DNA from: Antilocapra americana
Lineage: Eukaryota > Chordata > Mammalia > Artiodactyla > Antilocapridae
NCBI GenBank assembly: GCA_007570785.1
Contig: ML664173.1
Span: forward strand, 13,115,933 to 13,179,932
Length of the DNA stretch: 64,000 nucleotides
Direction: 5' to 3'
The position numbers and the translations under genes were made by a program. Positions 11,920-23,271 of this stretch are shown one piece after another. The notes beneath the pieces are model-generated. The model ran no database searches. It was not told the DNA's origin and saw only the letters and a program-made list of their open reading frames with translations. Each line of letters begins with the position of its first letter. The first letter of the stretch is position 1.

Positions 11920-12200
11920 GGGGTGGATGTGAGACCCTGGCCTGCTGAGTCAGAACCCCGGGGACCACAGCCCATCCTGATTGGATCAGAGATGGGACAC
12001 ATGACCCAACTGGTCCAATCAGATTCAACTGTTCTGTTTGACCTGTAGAAGGGCTTTTCTTTGTTGCTGTTCAGCTGAAAGCTGAACTTGAAGCCTGGAG
12101 CTACCAGGGGTCACACGGTAGAAACAAAGAGGAGGGCAGAGCCTAGAAAGACTGAATCCCGGTCACACTGGTCCTAGCCACGCCTCGGTGCCCACCCCAT

Positions 12201-12229
12201 AATATATATATATATATATATATATATTT
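12201..12229. repeat. (AT)n microsatellite
   Basis: About 13 uninterrupted AT units preceded by 'ccccat' and followed by 'ttattatg'. Confidence 0.95.
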
Positions 12230-12795
12230 ATTATGCTGAAGGCAGTGTGAGTTGTTTTCTGCCACACACAACTGAAGGGGTTCTGACTGATGCAGTATGC
12301 ACTCAGGCCCCTGCTGGAATAGATGAAAGAAACCTGGGCATGGTGCCCAGTGCCCCCCAAGAGGCTCAGTACATGTGAGTTCCATCCCCTCCCCACCCTC
12401 TTGCTGGGACTGAGATCCAGAAACAGAAGGGAGGTAGAATTTCAGCAACGTTCCTGTCCGTTACATAACGGCAACCACACCACTTCCTAGGAAACCCTCT
12501 GGTAATTCCTGAAGGAGCACTAGGGAGAAGGCTTTTCTGGAAAAATAGCTGTGAAATCAGACCCTCACCTCTGGCAGCTAGACTGGGCCAATCTCCTCAC
12601 TGCAAGGAGGTCTCGGGGGTCATCTGAGCCTACCCCCACCCCAAGCCTCCACCTGGCTCCCTGGGCACATTTTGCTCATCCTCTGAGAAGGACAACCAGT
12701 CTTCGAATCCGTGTCATTGCAGAGACGTTGCAGAGTCACTGCAACGAAGAGTGACATGGCATCACTAGGGCTGTGTGTCCAGAAGAGCTGCCAGG

Positions 12796-12857
12796 AGGGC
12801 GAGAGGGGGTGAGGGGGGGGCCGGGGGGGGGGGGGGGGCGCCGGGGGGAGGAAGAGC
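12796..12857 (+). repeat. G-rich low-complexity tract with a 16-G run
   Basis: Runs of 5, 8, 16 and 6 G separated by one or two bases (G16 at 12823-12838). On the minus strand, the sense of ADCK1, it is C-rich. It can form G-quadruplexes on the plus strand. A second short G8 run is near 12953-12960. Confidence 0.9.
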
Positions 12858-13195
12858 CCAGCCCCCGCATAAGAGGAAGACGGGTTTCCCATAGCCCCAG
12901 GGAATGGGAGGGGGCCTTTTATAATCCCCTGCTCCCGCCAGGGGCTAGGGGTGGGGGGGGCGGTCCCAGGACCACCCACGCCCAGGTGCCAATTCGGCAC
13001 CCTGAACAAGGGTGAGCTGTGCGGACCTGCCCAAATCCCCCATTTGACCAGGGGAAGCAGAGGGGCGAGGGAAGTGAGCCTTCACCAGTCACTGGGCACA
13101 GGGAACCTGCTGGACCCCACCACCTCCCGGAGCCCCTGGAGCCATCCTTCTCCCCTCCATCAGTAAGCAAATCACACACCCACACCCCACTGTGC

Positions 13196-13197
<2 letters not shown>

Positions 13198-13232
<35 letters not shown>
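13198..13232. repeat. (CA)n microsatellite
   Basis: Roughly 17 uninterrupted CA units, followed directly by AT-rich 'ctaattgattgc'. Confidence 0.95.
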
Positions 13233-13236
<4 letters not shown>

Positions 13237-13780
13237 TTGATTGCTAGTGAATGTTCCTAGCTGGCTTATAAAAAAAGGTAATTAAAGATTGGTGCTACAG
13301 CCTGTAATTAAATATGAATAAAGTATCTCTAAATGGAACCTTGATTCAAAGTGTTCGCTGAAAGTACTTTGGGCTGATAGAGAATAAGGAAAAATAGACC
13401 CTGTCCCGAAAGCAGAATTATACCCCCCATGCAGCTGAAACAAACGCCACCCCCCTCCAATCAGGCCTCATCCCCCCAGCCCTTTCAGCAGAAAACCATT
13501 AGCAGAAACAAACTGCAGCATTTGCAGCAATTAGATTCAAGCAGGGCCCTCAGCTGCCTCTAGTCACTCGCAGGAACCTGTCTCCCTTTCTAAGGCTTCC
13601 TTTCCCTTGTGCTCTCATTTCTTCCCCTCTGGGTCTGGAGGCAAAATCAATTAAGTAAAACAACTACATTTTAAAATGACTAGTTATGTGCTTTTTAATT
13701 ACTGTCGGCCCATGATTCAAATATATCGATGTCCCTGTCTGGAAAAGGAAAAATAATCAGCAAGAAAGTTGCTCTAGTTT
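13233..13780. promoter_or_regulatory. AT-rich, repeat-free block with TAAT-type sites (possible conserved element)
   Basis: No retroposon is recognised, but it has many homeodomain-type cores ('ctaattgattgc', 'gtaattaaag', 'tgtaattaaatatg', 'tcaattaagt', 'tttaattactg'). Function is only inferred; no conservation data are available here. Confidence 0.3.
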
Positions 13781-13787
13781 TGTATGG

Positions 13788-13824
13788 TGTGTGTGTGTTG
13801 GGGAGTTTATGGACATCAGAAGGG

Positions 13825-13858
<34 letters not shown>

Positions 13859-13883
13859 GGGGAGTTTATGGACATCAGAAAGG
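13788..13883. repeat. GT tract with 24-base tandem duplicate (period 59)
   Basis: The 24 bases at 13798-13821 (starting ttggggagtttatgg) recur exactly at 13857-13880, each preceded by a GT tract. The tract before copy 2 (about 13826-13857) is much longer. Confidence 0.9.
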
Positions 13884-13884
13884 C

Positions 13885-14989
13885 CAGAAGAAACATGTCA
13901 CCCCTAGGGGTTTAGCTGACCAGAGGCTCAGGTTAAGACTTTGTAACACGAATATATGAGATGATGGGTGTTAACTAAATTTATTGCCATAATCATTTCA
14001 CAATATATGTAAGTCAAACCGTCACGCTGTACTACAAGTGATGAGTATCAATTACATCTAAATAAAACTGGAAGGAAAAAGATGTCAGCAGACTGGCTTC
14101 AGCTGAGGTCCAGGAATCGAGAGACCACGTGACATGATACCCCAGTCCAGGGCAGAGTGACTCCCAAGAAAATCAGCCAGGAGGAGTCCCACGAAGCCAG
14201 GCCAGTGTTTCCAAAATGCCACACTGAGGAGTCAAGCACTGGCCAGGTCCTCATTCAACCCAAAATAAGGAGGCAGAAAGTCAGGATCTTTGGAGAAGCC
14301 TTAATAGATCCCTGGGGGAGAGTCCCACTTGGGTCTCTCAGCCAGCCCCACCAGCGCCTACAGCCAGGCAGCCTCATGAGGACCTGGTGCATCGGTCACA
14401 GGGTGGGAAATGCCCCGGGTTTTCGATGGTCCAATAGCAAATATCCTCTCCTGCTGCCCCCACACTCATTCACCTCAGACCTCTTCTGGATTCAGAAACA
14501 ACATCCCCATGTGATAAAGCTAACAAACCAAACAGACCCTGAACTGGCCAGCTCTAGAAAGAAGCAAATCCAGGCCTTGAAGCCGGGGCCAGGCAGTTCC
14601 CAGTGAGGAGCCAGGACAACTGCCCGGGGCACCTGAGTGGGTTACCACGGCATCAGCAGCAAACAACGGCTGGCTCTCGTGGTCTTGAGATGGCCCACCC
14701 CACACCTGGCTGGGGGCCAGCAGCCTTTGGCTGCCACCTGATGGGGAGAAGGACAAGTCTCCACACCAATGACGTGGCAGGAAAGAACGGTACCCACCCC
14801 AGCCTGAGGCAGACAGCGAGCTCTGGCTGGCTAGAACTCTGCAGAAACACTGGCCAAGCCTGCCTTGGATAGGAAATCCATTCCCCGCTCTCGGCAGCAT
14901 TCCCCAGGAGCCTGCCCCCAGAATCCCTACATCTCACGGTTGCCCCATCAACTGCTACCCCAGCTGCTGCAATTCCTGCCCCCTGAATA
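13885..14989. other. Single-copy intron sequence, nothing recognised
   Basis: Includes a plus-strand frame at 14157-14606 with low-complexity residues and no family features. No splice or codon-use evidence for a gene. Confidence 0.4.
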
Positions 14990-15405
14990 GGGGCTGGGCT
15001 TGATGGCCATCACTCCCAACAAAGAGCACGTGGGAGAAAGGACACTGTCTAGTTTCCAAGACTGTCACCGTGAGGTCCTCCTTCTTTCCCTCTTGGAATG
15101 CTTGCCTGGGGGAAAGCAAGCTGCCCTGTCAAGCAACCTGTGGAGAGGCCCTTGTGGAATGGAACCGAGGCCTCCTGCTGACTGTGGGCCATCCTGAAGG
15201 CAGCTCCTCCCTCCCCGCTCAGACCTTCTGAGGCCTGCGCCCCAGGTGACACTGACTAGAACCTCACTAAGAGACTGAGCCAGAGCCATCCAGTGAGTCA
15301 CCCCCAAGTCCCTGACCCGCAGAGACCTTAAGACATCAGATGCCTATTGTTTAAAGGCACTAAGTTCAGGGGTAATTTGTTATGCAGCAGTAGCTGATTA
15401 ATGTA
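14990..15405 (+). mobile_element. LTR remnant (MaLR-like)
   Basis: Block order 'gggggaaagcaagctgccc', 'tgtggagaggcccttgtgg', 'ccgaggcctcctgc', 'cctgacccgcagagacc', 'tattgtttaaaggcactaag', 'ggtaatttgttatgcagcag' matches a common mammalian LTR. 6890-7240 is a second member. Confidence 0.6.
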
Positions 15406-15570
15406 CCCCAAGCACACCCTGCCAGACATCACTAATCAATCACAGCTTCACTCCTGTGGGGCCCAGATGATGCCTAAAAATCTCTCTTAATCCTGAGCTC
15501 CAGGCAGCCACTACCAACTGACCAGAGTTAGCATATGAGGTGAAACCAATCTGCCATTTCTTAACCTAGA

Positions 15571-15634
15571 GAAGCCTGGCGAGCTGCAGTCCATAGGGTC
15601 GCAAAGAGCTGGACACGACTGAGTGACTGAACAA
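15571..15634 (+). mobile_element. Bov-A SINE 3' fragment
   Basis: Only the last ~64 bases: 'gaagcctggcgagctgcagt', 'gggtcgcaaagagctggac', 'gactgagtgactgaac'. Confidence 0.8.
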
Positions 15635-16519
15635 GCCTAAGCCAATCAGTCAACAAATATATACATGACAGAAACCCTGGTAGGAGCATGGGCCAACAAA
15701 ACAGGCAGTCCCAAACCACAAGGAGACCTTGGTCCAGCAGAATGTTCTATTGGAAGGTGACAGCCTCTGAAAAACACACCTGCATTCTAGCAGGACCTGC
15801 TGGAGAGGGTGCCCCTTCCCAGTGCACTTCACCCAACCCCAAGGGACCTTCCAGCAAGGTAAGAAGAGGGGACCTCCAACATCACCATACAGACCCTTGG
15901 CAGGCCAGGGGAGAGGACAGGGCATCCAAGTGTCTCTCCCATCTCCCCACTCAACAACGCCCTGCCTCAAGGTGGGGGCACCCCCATCTCCAGCTGCCCA
16001 CTCAGAACAATTTATTACAAGAACAACCACATCAACAATAATAGCTCAAGGACACACAGATCCTTTCATGGAAGCTGTGTTCTTTCTGGGGTTCTAAAAG
16101 ATCAAAGCGTCGGTTCTGCAGAGCTGTTACTTTCTGCTACTGCCAAGCTGGGCCAACAGCAGAATTTGAGGCCCTCCTTGACAAGGGTCACCCTCAGAAA
16201 TAACAAAACATCGTTCCTGTTGAAATTCTTGTAAGGAGGCTGGCACAACACTCAACTCTTACCAATTTGCTGAGGAGCCTCCAGGTACAGGGTAATCATC
16301 TATCGGGCTCTGCCAAGGGCATCACAGGTAAGACTACGCTTTTTTTCTCCCACAGGATGGTGACAAGCAGCTGACAGAAAGAGAAGGAAGAAGCCAAGAG
16401 CAGCGACACCCTAGGAGAGCCATGGTGTGTTCCCTAGGAATGCCCACCTGCTGACCAGGACAGTCAGATCCAAGAGGCAGCAACGCATGGTGATTTCAAA
16501 GCAAGCTCAGGGTCAAACT
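15635..16519. other. Single-copy intron sequence, nothing recognised
   Basis: No repeat or gene signal seen. Overlapping frames at 15650-16097 lack any family feature. Confidence 0.4.
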
Positions 16520-16690
16520 GCCTTGACTCAAATTCTGGCTCCAAGGTGATACATCAGCTTGGGCAGTGACATAACCCCTCAGTGCCTCAGCTTTCTCATC
16601 TGTAAAATGGGAATTTTGGTACCTAACTCATAGTATTATGTGAAACAACATACATAAAGAGTCTAGGATAGGGCCAAGGAAGACCCCCAG
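16520..16690 (+). repeat. MIR SINE
   Basis: Good MIR core: 'cagtgcctcagctttctc', 'atctgtaaaatgggaat', 'ctaactcatagtatta', 'acatacataaagagtc'. Confidence 0.8.
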
Positions 16691-16894
16691 GAATGGTAGC
16701 AGGAGTAGTGGGTACCCCATCTGATGCCTCCCTGAAGAGGACATGCTCTAATGAAAACGGCATTGGAACAAGGAGGCTTTCAAGTCGGCTCTATTGGTGA
16801 GTGAAAGCCACCATCCTCTTTTACCCAGACTCCTAATTGGTCTGCCCATTCGTGTTCCTTTCTCTGTTAAGCCCTCTTCCACATACAGCTCAGG

Positions 16895-17330
16895 TGAGTT
16901 TTTCCAAACATAAGCTGATCATGTCACGTCACCCTGCTTCCACCAGGTCACCAGCTTCCCCGGGTCAAGGTCCTTAGCATGACCCACAGGGGTTGACCTT
17001 GCCCACCTCTCCTGCCCCTTCTCCTCCTTCTGGCCCCCTCCAGCCCTCTCTGCCCTGAACAGAAGCCTCTTTTGATGACCAGCGCACTCCCCCACTGCCC
17101 ACTGCAGGGCCTTTGCACGCGCCATCCTCTCTGCCTAGAAGGAATGAATAGGAATTTCCTCATCAAGGGAATTCCCACTCACCCTTCAAATCACAGCTCA
17201 ACGGTCACCTCGCAGGGAAGCCGCCTCGTGTACAATCTCAGAGCTCACTGCCCGCCTCAATAGCCATCACACAGTTGCCCTTTGCCTCAGTTTACATTTG
17301 CTGCATCTCCCTCTTCCTGTCCAGATGACA
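16895..17330 (-). repeat. L2 LINE fragment
   Basis: Antisense L2 landmarks in order: 'tgatcatgtcacgtcacc', 'gcagggcctttgcacgcg', 'ctgcctagaaggaatg', 'cttcaaatcacagctc', 'agggaagccgcctcg'. Confidence 0.65.
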
Positions 17331-17499
17331 GACTTCTGCTCCTGCTCAGCATTGCCGCTAAGGCACCTGGCAAGTAACTGGCGAATGAATGAAGGTGAGG
17401 CTTTAATGTCCCCATTCTCTTCCTGGCGAGGGGACTCCGGGCCTTCCAGCTGCTCCGGGGCAGCTAAAGTGGCTACAGTTCCCTCAAGGGGGCTGGGCA

Positions 17500-17800
17500 C
17501 CTCGAGCGCTGGGGGTGGAGGGCTTCTATGGAAATGTTGTGATAATAATGATTAATAAAAAGCAGATAAACACCCAGTGTGGCTGGCCAGCCCCGGGAAG
17601 CCATCCATTAGATCTGTCACTCATTAGCGGGTGGGGGGAGGGTGCAGTCCAATCAGCTCTCCTCAGTTTAAGCAAACCTTCTGCAAATTGTAGGCTGCAG
17701 GCGCTGACATTTGATAAATTATTCTTCATAATCCTCCGTGGGCTGTCATAAATCTAATCTTTCAACATTCCCCATCTTAATAACTTGTCCGGCCGCAGAG
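17500..17800. promoter_or_regulatory. Repeat-free block with AT-rich core (candidate conserved element)
   Basis: No retroposon. It contains 'gataataatgattaataaaa', 'cactcattagcggg', 'cagtccaatcagctc', 'gataaattattcttcata' and 'gtcataaatctaatc', a mixture of TAAT, CCAAT-like and GATA cores typical of developmental enhancers. This is inference from composition only. Confidence 0.35.
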
Positions 17801-18334
17801 GGTGACAGGTCTATGTCTCTGCCTGTGATAGGGATCTCTCGGGTTACGAGGCCAGAGACCCCAGGCAGTTCAGTGTGAAGTTGGGGACCGCCCGCTCTAC
17901 CCACAGCCAGGGCAGGTACCCCCTAGGTGATCAGAGCGCAGAGGTGATGAGCTGTCCGGGGCGGTGAGAAGTGTCTGGGCGGGGGTGGGGAGGGGTTAGG
18001 GCTGTGCCAAGGTTCACACCCCGTCACAGAGCCCAGACGCCGGGGTGCCAGGAACTCAGACCGAGATCCAGAGATCCAGACGGGCTGAGCTCTACGCCCT
18101 CCGCTGCAAGCCTCCCAAGTGAGGACTCACCGCTTCTTCCTCAAACTCGAGCCTTGTCGGAATAAGGAAGGTCACAATATCTTTGCTCCCCGGGGGCTAA
18201 ATGTTTAACCACGGGAAATTCCTTGTATCTGTATAATCTTTGCTGCTCTTATGTAATTCTCTACCCTCTCTTGAGGTTAGGTAGAGGCAATATCACCGCC
18301 TCCATTGCACACAGGTGGACATAGCCCCTAAAGG
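17801..18334. other. Single-copy intron sequence, nothing recognised
   Basis: Moderately GC-rich (17880-18150), then AT-rich. No gene or repeat recognised. Confidence 0.4.
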
Positions 18335-18650
18335 TCACTCGTTTGTTCATCCAACAAATGCTCACGGAATGACTGCCATGTGCAGGACCCCTGGGCGAGC
18401 CACTGGGGACCCGATGGGGAGAGTGAGTCCTAACTGGGTAGGGCCACCACCCTCTGGAGTCACTACTGGAACGTCAGGTCCAGTAGGGAGCCAGGAATTA
18501 ATTACAAAATGAAAGGTACAGAAAGGGAGGTGTAGAGAGTGCCGTAAGAGCCTGTGTTTGGAGGGTTAAACCTGGACTGGGAGAACATCTTGGAGGAGGT
18601 GACAAAGAGCTGAGCTCTGAAGGATGAGGAGCCAGTTAATCAGCTGAAAA
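18335..18650 (+). repeat. Old L2-like interspersed repeat
   Basis: 'Gtttgttcatccaacaaatg', 'ccatgtgcaggac', 'gagtgagtcctaac' and 'gagctgagctctgaaggatg' follow the usual order of this repeat. Diverged. Confidence 0.5.
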
Positions 18651-19112
18651 AAGGAAGCAGGAGTCTTCGAGGCAGAGGGGCAGCCTGTGTGAACCATGAA
18701 TAAGGGGAGTACATCGTGGCAACAGGAGACAGCCAGAGACATACAACCCCCAACCACACGTGGCAGAAACAGCATGCAGTCCTGGCTGAGCCCAGCTACG
18801 GGAACGGGGGTTAGGAATGCCAGCCACTGCCTGCTTTTGTAGCCCACAAGCAAAGAATGCTCTTTCACATTTTTAAGTGAGGAAGATCAAAAAAGTAATA
18901 CTTCGTGACAGGTGCAGGTTACATGAAACTCAATTTCCACACCCATGAATAAAGTTTTATCGGGACCCAGCGTGCCCATTCGTTCCTTGCTGTCTACGGC
19001 CACCGTCATCCTGCCACGGAAGAGTTCAGTCACTGCAACAGAGAGCACTTGTGAAGAACCTAAGCTGTTTACCATCTGGCCCTGCGGTAGGCAGGAAAAC
19101 GCCCCCCTCTAA

Positions 19113-19253
19113 AGATGGACAGCTCACCGATGCAATGTGCGTGATCGTGGGCAAACTTCGGGAGACAGGCAGGGAGGGACAGGAAGGCCTGGCGTGCTGC
19201 GGTTCATGGGGTCACAGGGAGTCGCACACGACTGGGCAGCTGAGCAACAACAA
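19113..19253 (+). mobile_element. BovB LINE 3' fragment nested in the LTR
   Basis: Matches the terminal BovB segment ('ctcaccgatgcaatg', 'gggcaaacttcgggagac', 'ggcctggcgtgctgcgg', 'gagcaacaacaaag'). The short 'aaagatg' at 19111-19117 and 19252-19258 may be the target duplication. Confidence 0.8.
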
Positions 19254-19604
19254 AGATGTCCGTGTCTCAGTCTCCAAAGATGTGATGACATTAAGGTTCT
19301 TGAGATGGGAGAGTGTCCTGAATTCCCGTGTGGACCCATGCAATGGATATAAGGGTCCTTATATCGATAAAAGGGAAGCAGAGGGCCAGTATTAGAGCAG
19401 AGATGTGAACAGCAAAGAGGTGAAAGGATGAGAGTGGGTGAAATTTACAGCCGCTTTGCTGCTGGCTTTGAAGATGAAAGAAGGGGCCACAAGCCAAGGA
19501 ATGCAGGCAGCTGTATAAGCTGGAGAAGACAAGGAAAGAGTCTTCCCTCAAGCCTCCAGAAGGAACACAGCAGCCAGCACCTGCATTTCAGGGCTTCTGA
19601 CTTG

Positions 19605-19742
19605 ATCGGGAAGATCCCCTGGAGGAGGGCATAGCAACCCACTCTAGTATTCTTGCCTGGAGAATCCCAAGGACAGAGGAGCCTGGCAGGCTACAGTCCA
19701 TAGGGTTGCAAAGAGTCAGACACGACTAAAGTGACTTAGCAT
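19605..19742 (+). mobile_element. Bov-tA SINE, 5'-truncated, nested in the LTR
   Basis: Starts at 'cgggaagatcccctgg' without the tRNA head and ends 'cgactaaagtgacttagc'. Confidence 0.85.
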
Positions 19743-20334
19743 GATGCATAGGACAGTAATGTAATAAATGTATATTGCTTTAAGCTACTAAATCAAGGTA
19801 ATTTGTTATGGCAGCAATAGGAACCTAAAACAAGCCCTAAAATAGAACGTTAGTGTAACACTCTCAGGATATGTCAGTTGTTATTCTTTTTCCTGCATTT
19901 CCCAGGATAGAGGTGGGGCTAGAACGCTGGAGACTGTGACAAAGAGCTGTACCGGCAGCGTGGGGAACCCCGGTCAAGTGCAAGCCCTGAGATGTGAACC
20001 AGAAAGGGCACAGACTCCGGGTTCTGCTGCACCAGGGGACACATCTAGAACCAGTCCTGTCCTCACCTGCTTCCCAGGGCAGGGCGCTCTCTGCTCCCCC
20101 AGCTGCCTCCCAGCTGTTCCCTCCCAGCCCCCAGGTCAAACCCTAATACCTGAATCAGCCTCTTCCCTTCCTCCCAAGGAGCCTCAGACCTCACACAGAA
20201 CCACCTGCCATCAGCTCACACACCAGAGACAAGAAGAGCAGCGGGGTCCCTAACAGACCTCTCATCATCATGCTGATGACACAGGAGCTGTCCCCACTGC
20301 TGAAGTAACAGTCCCTCCTTCTATAAAGCCCACT

Positions 20335-20359
20335 TTACACACACACACACACACACACA
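20335..20359. repeat. (CA)n microsatellite
   Basis: About 12 CA units. Confidence 0.95.
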
Positions 20360-22055
20360 ATCCTACAGCTCTTGTCAGATTGGGGTGCTGATGACTTTTT
20401 TTAAACATCTGGAAACCAGGAACCCAGTGCCGGATCCCAGCCTCTCTAGGCTGAACCCCAAATTTCTCAGTCTCACGTGGACCCTCCAGCCTTCTCTGAC
20501 CACCAGCTTTAAGGAGAGAGGGGGCCACTGTGCACATCCAGCCCTGTAGGAAGACCTTCCCCAAGCAGCTTGCAGGCTGACCCGCTAACTCACTTCCCCC
20601 ACCACCCCCTCTGGTGCTGTGGTCAGAACCCCCAGCGGCGACCGTAGCACCTCCCTCTCCCTGGCGCCTCCCCGTCTGATTCATCCTGAGTCCTGTGGAT
20701 TCACCTCCAAAGCACATCTGTTCACCATTCATCCGAGTCACCATCACCTCTTGCCTGGATGACCTCGAGAGCCTGGTAACTGGTCACCCAGTTCCATCCC
20801 GATCCCCTGCGAGCTACAGGCTGGGCTGGGCTGTTCTCTGCAGGAGCCGGTCCCCCTGCCAACCTCCGATCTCCTGAACATGTTCGGCACCTCTCCAGCC
20901 TCACCTTTCAGAGTGTCTCTCTGTCCAGCCACAACACCCCTTTTCTTCCCCCAGACAGACCCACGCTCTGCCCCAGCCTGCCACCTCTGCATTCTCTCTG
21001 TCCCGCCTCCCCCTCCCCTAAGGTCCCTCTGGCCTCGGCTTCATCCTCACTTCCTCAGAAAGGCCACCCAGCCCCCACACGAAGAACACTACTCTTCTCT
21101 TGCGGCCTTTATCACAAGTGCCAGTAGCTTTTCATTTTCCCAAACACTTGCTTAGCATCTGCCGTCCCCACAACTGGATCACGAGCGCCCGTGATGGCAG
21201 CTTGCTCGTGCACATGACCCCTGACACCCGCACGACAGAGCTCGGTAAACATCTGCTGAGCCGATAAATGAACAAGCCAAAGATGGGTGAGATCCTGGAA
21301 GGGAGGAAGGCTGCAGAGGGTCCACAGGGGAGCCCCAGCCCATGGGCCAGCCATGCCACCCAGCCCCAGCCCCGGAGGCCCGGACCGCTGGTGCAGCTCG
21401 AGTTCAGAGGTCTCCCCGGGGGTCCTCAGCCCTGCCTCTGCCCATCCACTCAGGCTGTTCCACCTGCTCTCCGGGCCTGTCCGCTCACGCTCCTTTTATA
21501 GCACTGAAGTCCTGCCCGGGTCTGTCCCCCTACAGAAGGTGCCCTAATTCACCCCTCCCTGCATCCCTATTTGGGGATTCCCAGAACACCAGAAAACTTG
21601 CCCAAACTTCAGAGAACTTCCTCTCGTCCTGTCTCAATCTCTTCTTAAGTTACATCTACATCTCACTCTGTATCCAAACACAAGCTCCTCCAAGACGTCA
21701 GTTGCGTGATGCCCATAACTCGAGGAGGGCAGCCCACACGGCACCCTCTTCTGCCTCCACCCCGCCCGTTCTGCCGTGGAAAGTGTGCGCCCTCCGAGTC
21801 CGGGGCTCTAATCCCACCCCTGCCACCAACCGGCAGGGAAGGGAAGCTGTTTCACCTTCTCTGGATCTCAACGCCTCCTCGCTTATAAAAGGAGGTGCCA
21901 GGGCACATGATCCTTTGTAGCCTTCCCAACTCTGTGATCCTGGAACACTTACCTTCCAGCCAATACTCCCCTAACTGTGCCCCCAGCAGACTTCTACACA
22001 CATATGCACACACTACACCCACTTCTCCACTGGGAGTCAGCTTACCCTCTCTGGT
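20360..22055. other. C-rich intron sequence, possibly with a degraded L2 copy
   Basis: 20690-21270 has weak antisense L2 resemblance ('tgcctggatgacctcg', 'gctgagccgataaatg'). 21270-21900 is GC-rich with long fortuitous frames (for example 21342-21920) and no recognisable protein. Confidence 0.35.

Positions 22056-22080
<25 letters not shown>
22056..22080. repeat. (CA)n microsatellite
   Basis: About 12 CA units, followed by 'tcacactcagtcactc'. Confidence 0.95.
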
Positions 22081-22087
<7 letters not shown>

Positions 22088-22209
22088 CAGTCACTCCCAA
22101 GTGGCACAGGCAAGGTCCCTAAGGGGTCATCCTTGAAGCAGAGCCCCCCATGGGCAGAGATTACCAAGGGTGCCTGGTCTGGGACACGGGCTTGTTCCTG
22201 AAGCTCCAT

Positions 22210-22610
22210 GAATAAAGAAGCAGGCACAGCTGGCCTATTCATAATCAGCATAAAAAATTGATTAGCCCTTTCCAGATTAAACATTATTGTTTCAACGAGG
22301 AACATAAATCAGGTGGACCTGGGAGGCCTTGCCCCCCTCTGCTGCCAAGGAGCGGCGTCGGGTGGACGGTAAGCCGGGCCAGTGGGAGGAGAGGCGAGCC
22401 CGCCACCTGCATGCACAGAAGGACAGCTCCTTGTCCGGGGGGAGCTGGAGAGGAGAGCCCGACAGCCCCCCACCCGCCCCCAGACTCCTCAGAGCACCCG
22501 CTGAGCCATCGCCTGCCGGGGCCAGCCGGGGGCTGAAGGCAAAGCGGAGGACTGGAGTGACGTCACAGGTGGGAGCTTGGCCTTCAGGGGCCAGACTGGG
22601 TCCAGAGACC
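22210..22610. promoter_or_regulatory. AT-rich block plus GC-rich patch ending in a perfect CRE
   Basis: 22210-22315 is AT-rich and repeat-free ('attcataatcagcataaa', 'aattgattagccc'). 22345-22565 is GC-rich with about 16 CpGs and ends in the palindrome TGACGTCA at 22558-22565, the full CREB/ATF site. An L1 insertion begins just downstream. Regulatory function is inferred. Confidence 0.35.
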
Positions 22611-22623
22611 CAACAGCACAGCC

Positions 22624-23271
22624 TTTTTTTTTTCATTGGAGGCTAATTTCTTTACAATATTGTGGTGGGTTTTGCCATACATTGGCATGAATCAGCCATG
22701 GGTACACATGTGTCCCCCATCTTGAACCCCCTTCCCACTTCCCTCCCCCATCCCATTCCTCAGGGTCATCCCAGTGCACTGGCCCTGAGCACCCTGCCTC
22801 AAGCATCGAACCTGGACTGGCGATCTGTTTCACATATGGTAACATACATGTTTCAATGCTATTCTCTCAGATCATCCCACCCTTGCCTTCTCCCCCAGAG
22901 TCCAACCAAGGAAGTCAGAATTGAAAGAAACACGTGTACCCCAATGTTCATCGCAGCACTGTTTACAATAGCTAGGACATGGAAGCAACCTAGATAGCCA
23001 TCGGCAGATGAATGGATAAGAAAGCTGTGGTACATATACACAGAATATTATTGTGTATATTACTGTGTATACTGGAATATTACTCAGCTATTAAAAATAA
23101 TGCATTTGAATCAGTTCTAATGAGGTGGATGAAACTGGAGCCTATTATATGGAGTGAAGTAAGTCAGAAAGAAAAACACCAGTACAGTATATTAATGCAT
23201 ATATATGGAATTTATAAAGATGGTAACGATGACCCTATATGCGAGACAGCAAAAGAGATACAGATGTAAAG
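22624..23271 (-). mobile_element. Ruminant L1 insertion with 5' inversion (twin priming)
   Basis: 22624-22633 is poly-T followed by the reverse complement of the L1 3' end ('ggaggctaatttctttac') up to about 22905. From about 22906 to 23271 the sequence is more 5' L1 in the opposite orientation ('ccccaatgttcatcgcagc', 'agctgtggtacatatac', 'gcgagacagcaaaagagata'). The two parts are nearly adjacent in the L1 consensus but point head to head. Flanks 'aacagcacagcc' (22612-22623) and 'aacagcatggcc' (23272-23283) look like a 12-base target duplication with two mismatches. Confidence 0.85.

Larger units (their letters stand above)
19085..19835 (+). mobile_element. MLT1-type LTR carrying two nested ruminant retroposons
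   Basis: LTR blocks: 'cccccctctaaagatg', then after an insert 'aaagatgtccgtgtctcagt', 'gggtccttatatcgataaaa', 'ggggccacaagccaaggaat', 'cctccagaaggaacacagc', and after a second insert 'gctttaagctactaaatc' and 'aatttgttatggcagcaata'. Insertions at 19113-19253 and about 19605-19742. Confidence 0.7.

Noticed and set aside
21342..21920. 192-codon plus-strand frame in GC-rich sequence
   Set aside because: Pro/Ser/Ala-rich low-complexity translation without recognisable features.
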